DNA of 64,000 nucleotides from Nitrososphaerota archaeon (GTDB lineage Archaea; Thermoproteota; Nitrososphaeria; Nitrososphaerales; Gagatemarchaeaceae): NCBI GenBank assembly GCA_028867035.1, contig JAGWHB010000001.1, positions 1-64,000 on the forward strand, in the 5' to 3' direction. The translations under genes were made by a program, and so were the position numbers. Positions 60,879 through 64,000 of the stretch are shown here, one piece after another. A model generated the notes under the pieces. The model made no database searches. It had not been told where the DNA came from and was given only the letters and a program-made list of their open reading frames with translations. Every line of letters begins with the position of its first letter. Position 1 is the stretch's first letter.

Positions 60879-62350
60879 GGCAGGCTTCCAGCCAGCGCCT
60901 GCTTCGCGAGGAATTCGATTTCTTCCCCCTGAGCCCTGTCTCCCCTAAGCAAGGGGGAGTTCGCGCGGACGAAACCACAGACCTTCTTGGCGTGTTCGGA
61001 GATGCCGCTCTCGTTCGAGCCGAGTATGTTAGACGCACAGATCAGCTCTATGGCGAGGACCCTCGAAATGTTGGTGGCCACCTGGAGGCACTTGACACCG
61101 GCGTTCACTCCGTGGCTGGCGTGGTCTTCTATCCCTCCGGATACGCTGGCAGGATAGGAGGACTCGGGATAGACATTTTTCGCGTTGTCGTTGGTCAGGG
61201 CGGTCGCAGTATATTCAAGGATCATCAGGCCTGACTCCAGGCCCGGCTTGCCGGCCATGTACTTCGACTCGGGGGGAGTCTTTGATAGAAGATAGTGTAT
61301 CCTGGCCAAAGAGATCACGCCAAGGTATGAGAGAGATATGGAAAGCAGGTCCAGAACCATGGCGACGGGCTGCGCGTGGAAATTGCCTCCATGCATGACG
61401 GAGCCGTCCTCGATGAGGACAGGGTTGTCTGACACCGAATTCATCTCGTTCACGGTGATGCCCCCCGCGAAGTCGAGCGCGTCCTTCAGCGAGCCGTGGA
61501 CCTGTGGGGAGCATCGTATCGAATAGGGGTCCTGTGGGACCGGTTCAGAGCGTATGCGGCGGCTTCCCTTCAGGTGGGCCCGGAGCTCTCCCGCGATGTA
61601 CTTCTGGCCCGGGTCGAGCTTTACGCCGAGCAGTTTTTCGTCGAAGGATTGCGAACAGGCTCCTAACACTTCAGCCGTCACTGCCAAGGCGGAGTCGGCG
61701 GCTTTGAGAAGGAGCCCGCCCCTGTGGACCGCGACGCACGCGAGGGCGGTGGTGAAAGCTGTCCCGTTTATCAGGGAGAGCCCCTCCTTTGCATGTAGGA
61801 CGATGGGCTTCAGTTTCGATGCGGAGAGGACCTTGCTGGAATCGGTGAGTTTGCCGTGTCGGTAGGCTTTGCCCTCCCCTACCATGGTCAACGCCATGTG
61901 GGCTGACGGGACGAGGTCCCCGCTGGCACCGAGAGAACCGAACTCTGGCACGTAGGGGGTCACCCCCTTGTTGAGCAGACCGACTATCAGCTCTGCGACT
62001 TCCCTGCGGACCGCGCTGTTGCCGTTCAACAGGCTGTTCAGCCTGATCACCATGGCGGCCCTGACGACCTCGGCGGGGAGAGGGGACCCTACCCCTGCAG
62101 AATGGCTGCGGATCAGGTTCAGCTGAAGCTCTTCGAGGTGTTCGGGTCTTACAACTTTGTCGGAGAGAGAACCGAACCCGGTGTTGACGCCGTAGACGAC
62201 GTCGCCTCGGGCGAGCTTCTGCTCGAGGAGCGCACGGAACTTCTCCATCTGCTTCAGGCTGGTCGGACTTGCCTTGACGCGCGCTCCTCCCTCCGCCACC
62301 TCGATTGCCGACTCGAGCGACAGTGAGCGCCCGTCCACGGTTACAGGCAT
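60875..62350 (-). CDS. hutH: Histidine ammonia-lyase
   Basis: The 491-aa protein has GSLGASGDLVPSAH; Ala142-Ser143-Gly144 form the MIO cofactor. It also has YGVNTGFGSL, QDPYSIRCSPQVHG, NEMNSVSDNPV and GNFHAQPVAM. It deaminates histidine to urocanate, the first step of the pathway. ATG at 62350, divergent from the ureohydrolase gene. Confidence 0.96.
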   Translation of the reverse strand: MPVTVDGRSLSLESAIEVAEGGARVKASPTSLKQMEKFRALLEQKLARGDVVYGVNTGFGSLSDKVVRPEHLEELQLNLIRSHSAGVGSPLPAEVVRAAMVIRLNSLLNGNSAVRREVAELIVGLLNKGVTPYVPEFGSLGASGDLVPSAHMALTMVGEGKAYRHGKLTDSSKVLSASKLKPIVLHAKEGLSLINGTAFTTALACVAVHRGGLLLKAADSALAVTAEVLGACSQSFDEKLLGVKLDPGQKYIAGELRAHLKGSRRIRSEPVPQDPYSIRCSPQVHGSLKDALDFAGGITVNEMNSVSDNPVLIEDGSVMHGGNFHAQPVAMVLDLLSISLSYLGVISLARIHYLLSKTPPESKYMAGKPGLESGLMILEYTATALTNDNAKNVYPESSYPASVSGGIEDHASHGVNAGVKCLQVATNISRVLAIELICASNILGSNESGISEHAKKVCGFVRANSPLLRGDRAQGEEIEFLAKQALAGSLP

Positions 62351-62424
62351 CTATCCGAGCCCCATACAAGGCCGGTAATTAGCTCGCATGCTTTTAACTC
62401 GACCCCTCTTGCGGCCGTCCCAGG

Positions 62425-63390
62425 TTGAGGAAGGCGGTAGGTTACCCCGTTCCAAAATACAACGACCCCAACGACAGGAGGATGATCCAGATTATCAAGG
62501 CCTCGGGGGAGGCGAGACCCCGCTCCGTCAACATACTCGGGGTTCCCTTCGACGGCGCGGTCTTGGGCAGGAGGGGAGCGGCGGAAGGGCCCCAGGCGGT
62601 TCGGGAGGCGATGGCGGCGTTTTCCAACTACAATGTGGAGCTTGACCTGGGTCTCGATGGGGCCAGGGTCTACGACCTCGGAGATCTCGTCCTGGGAAAT
62701 GACGATGTGGAAAAAGCGCACGCGCTGGTCGAGTCTGAGGTAGTTGGAGACCTCACAACTGACTCGCTTCTGGTCGTACTCGGGGGAGACAACAGCATCT
62801 CATTGCCTGCGCTGAGAGCCTGCTCGAAGAAGTTCGGGAGCCTTGGGCTGATCGTTGTCGATTCGCATCTTGACCTGCGAGGGAAGCTCGGCGGGAAGCC
62901 CACGAGCGGGTCGTCCTATGGGCTAGCGCTGGATGAGCTCGGGAACCTCGACCCACGGAGGGTCGTCGAACTGGGCGTCCATGGCTTTCTGAATTCGAAA
63001 GCATATTTCGAGAAGGCGCAGAGAAAGGGGATCACACTGATTCCTGCGGGGGACATCGTTCGGAAGGGGCCCGAGGCTTCGGCGAAGGAAGCATATGGGA
63101 TCGCGTCCAAGGGAGCCGATGCCGTGTACCTGAGCGTCGACCTCGATGCAGTCGACCTATCCTACGTCTCGGGGGTGAGCGCCCCCAGCGCCGGGGGGAT
63201 CTCGGCGGAGCAGTTGTTCAGAATCGTCTATGAAATTGCGGGGCAGGAAAAGGTGAAAGGCGCCGACATCGTGGAACTCGCGCCATCACTGGACTCCTCC
63301 GGAAGATCACAGAGGGTTGCCGCGACGGCCTTGATGTACCTGATTGGTGGATTCGCCTCGAGGGCCAGGAAGCGGACGCGGCGATCTTGA
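62425..63390 (+). CDS. hutG: Ureohydrolase, probable formimidoylglutamase
   Basis: 321 aa from TTG. The ureohydrolase fold is shown by ILGVPFDGAVLGRRGAAEGPQAVRE, VVLGGDNSISLPAL, IVVDSHLDLRGKLGG and VYLSVDLDAVDLSYVSG. Mn ligands are present in DSHLDL and DLDAVD, but the first ligand, usually His in GGDH, is Asn. Placement beside hutH suggests hydrolysis of formimidoyl-glutamate to glutamate and formamide; agmatinase cannot be excluded by sequence alone. Confidence 0.82.
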   Translation: MRKAVGYPVPKYNDPNDRRMIQIIKASGEARPRSVNILGVPFDGAVLGRRGAAEGPQAVREAMAAFSNYNVELDLGLDGARVYDLGDLVLGNDDVEKAHALVESEVVGDLTTDSLLVVLGGDNSISLPALRACSKKFGSLGLIVVDSHLDLRGKLGGKPTSGSSYGLALDELGNLDPRRVVELGVHGFLNSKAYFEKAQRKGITLIPAGDIVRKGPEASAKEAYGIASKGADAVYLSVDLDAVDLSYVSGVSAPSAGGISAEQLFRIVYEIAGQEKVKGADIVELAPSLDSSGRSQRVAATALMYLIGGFASRARKRTRRS

Positions 63391-63453
63391 ATCCGGATTG
63401 CGAAAGAACAGCCGGCGCTCCAATCCAATGACGACCCGGCAGCGGCCCCGAAA

Positions 63454-63858
63454 CTAGAGCGGCGCCCAGTAGAGGACGACAGCCACGGCGAGGTCCAGGG
63501 GCCACCAGAAGGGGATTTCGTACTTGCCGATGTTGAAGCTCCCGAGGAGTGTGGTTGTCCAATCGCCCTTCGTCACGAACTTCCCTCTCCAGGCGAAGTA
63601 TACCGCGTCTTCGAGTACAGCCAGGAAGAAGACATTCCCGGCCCAGGCGGTTATGGGAAGCGCGAAGGATGCGATTATGAAAAGGGGCAAGAGCAGGAAG
63701 AAATGGTAGGGCGAGATGACCCAGAAGACAGACTTCTCGTTGAACTCTTTCGTGGTCCTCGTCCACTCGCGCTCGTACCTGTTGACGTATCTGTACTCGA
63801 TTCCGGCGTAGATTATGCCGAAGATAGCGACCCTGATGAATGACGCGGGGTCGAACAA
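63454..63858 (-). CDS. Membrane protein downstream of rpsS
   Basis: 134 aa from TTG, 1 nt after the rpsS stop. It has three to four hydrophobic spans (FIRVAIFGIIYAGIEY; PYHFFLLLPLFIIASFALPI; WAGNVFFLAVLEDAVYFAW; IPFWWPLDLAVAVVLYWAPL) and a charged loop after the first. No family is recognised. Its position directly behind a ribosomal gene implies co-transcription. Confidence 0.65.
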   Translation of the reverse strand: MFDPASFIRVAIFGIIYAGIEYRYVNRYEREWTRTTKEFNEKSVFWVISPYHFFLLLPLFIIASFALPITAWAGNVFFLAVLEDAVYFAWRGKFVTKGDWTTTLLGSFNIGKYEIPFWWPLDLAVAVVLYWAPL

Positions 63859-63859
63859 G

Positions 63860-64000
63860 TCACTTCAGCGGCACGTAGAGGCTCGAGCGGCTGGCGCCGA
63901 TGCCCGGAGTACCGTGGACGACCTTCTTGTTTGTGATCACGTATTCGCCGAGGTATCTCCCGATCATCTCGGGCTTCACCTCTAGTGGGACGAACTCCCT
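63860..64000 (-). CDS. rpsS: Ribosomal protein uS19 (S19P), C-terminal part
   Basis: The last 46 residues are visible: [21 protein letters not shown] and then [24 protein letters not shown]. The VKPEMIGxYLGE and [12 protein letters not shown] text is characteristic of archaeal/eukaryotic uS19, which binds 16S rRNA in the small-subunit head. The 5' end lies beyond the window. Confidence 0.95.
   Translation of the reverse strand, partial: REFVPLEVKPEMIGRYLGEYVITNKKVVHGTPGIGASRSSLYVPLK

Noticed and set aside
1..64000. CRISPR arrays, IS elements with transposase, rRNA genes
   Set aside because: No regularly spaced repeats, transposase motifs or rRNA sequence were seen anywhere in the window.

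Overview
This window is archaeal. It carries a eukaryote-type topoisomerase IB, a tetraether-lipid radical SAM synthase, FolE2-type GTP cyclohydrolase with QueC/QueD, a VKOR plus DUF929-like pair, HMG-CoA reductase, PAC2 proteasome chaperone, TrmB/HxlR/wHTH regulators, TATA boxes about 25-30 nt before many starts (leaderless mRNAs), TTG/GTG starts and tRNA introns. Together these point to the Thaumarchaeota/Nitrososphaeria. No ammonia-oxidation genes are present. A full histidine-degradation set and an APC-family permease suggest a heterotrophic, non-ammonia-oxidising lineage (inference). Most of the window is GC-rich; two patches (about 24.7-26.6 kb and 48.0-49.8 kb) look more AT-rich.

Layout. 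0-11 kb: VIT-type transporter, SpoIIM-like protein, a frameshifted HAD hydrolase, a threonine-synthase-like protein fused to a PadR-type winged helix, an ECF-type S component, a HypE/AIR-synthase-like protein, topoisomerase IB, a PAC2 chaperone, two small zincins and a membrane-anchored winged-helix protein. 11-19 kb: a minus-strand block of large secreted proteins, then VKOR and a DUF929-like thioredoxin-fold protein (disulfide formation). Two of the secreted-protein genes share a 25-bp GGAAC/GTTCC leader motif at exactly the same distance from their ATG. 19-24 kb: a tight four-gene operon (degenerate HerA-like protein, RecA-like ATPase, membrane protein, small protein) facing an intact HerA-like ATPase. 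24.7-26.6 kb: an AT-richer patch with a LAGLIDADG protein. 26.6-36.8 kb: tetraether lipid synthase, TrmB regulators, DUF309 protein, peroxiredoxin, tRNA-Gly, 7-deazaguanine genes, DUF72 protein and NAD kinase. 36.8-42.7 kb: phoU-pstBACS on the minus strand with a divergent AbrB-PhoU regulator. 43-48 kb: membrane proteins and an APC permease. 48.0-51.7 kb: a 3.66-kb integrative element in tRNA-Ile, bounded by a 15-bp repeat of the tRNA 3' end and carrying a tyrosine recombinase and three predicted secreted proteins. 52-64 kb: tRNA-Ala, a CBS protein, Hsp20, HtpX, an interrupted tRNA, HMG-CoA reductase, DedA, hutU/hutI/hutH/hutG-like genes in alternating orientation, and the 3' end of rpsS.

How genes work together. 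pstSCAB-phoU imports phosphate, and the AbrB-PhoU protein probably senses it. hutH, hutU, hutI and the ureohydrolase would take histidine to glutamate. QueD, QueC and FolE2 supply preQ0 for archaeosine. VKOR and the DUF929 protein probably oxidise cysteines of secreted proteins such as those encoded next to them.

The most unusual items are: (1) the threonine-synthase-like/PadR fusion, whose PLP lysine is replaced by methionine, which looks like a ligand-sensing regulator built on a dead fold-type II enzyme; (2) the minimal tRNA-Ile element; (3) a D-loop intron in tRNA-Ile and a still more interrupted tRNA; (4) the pseudo-HerA/RecA-like operon; (5) the paired GGAAC leader motif. All calls come from reading the sequence; no database search was run.
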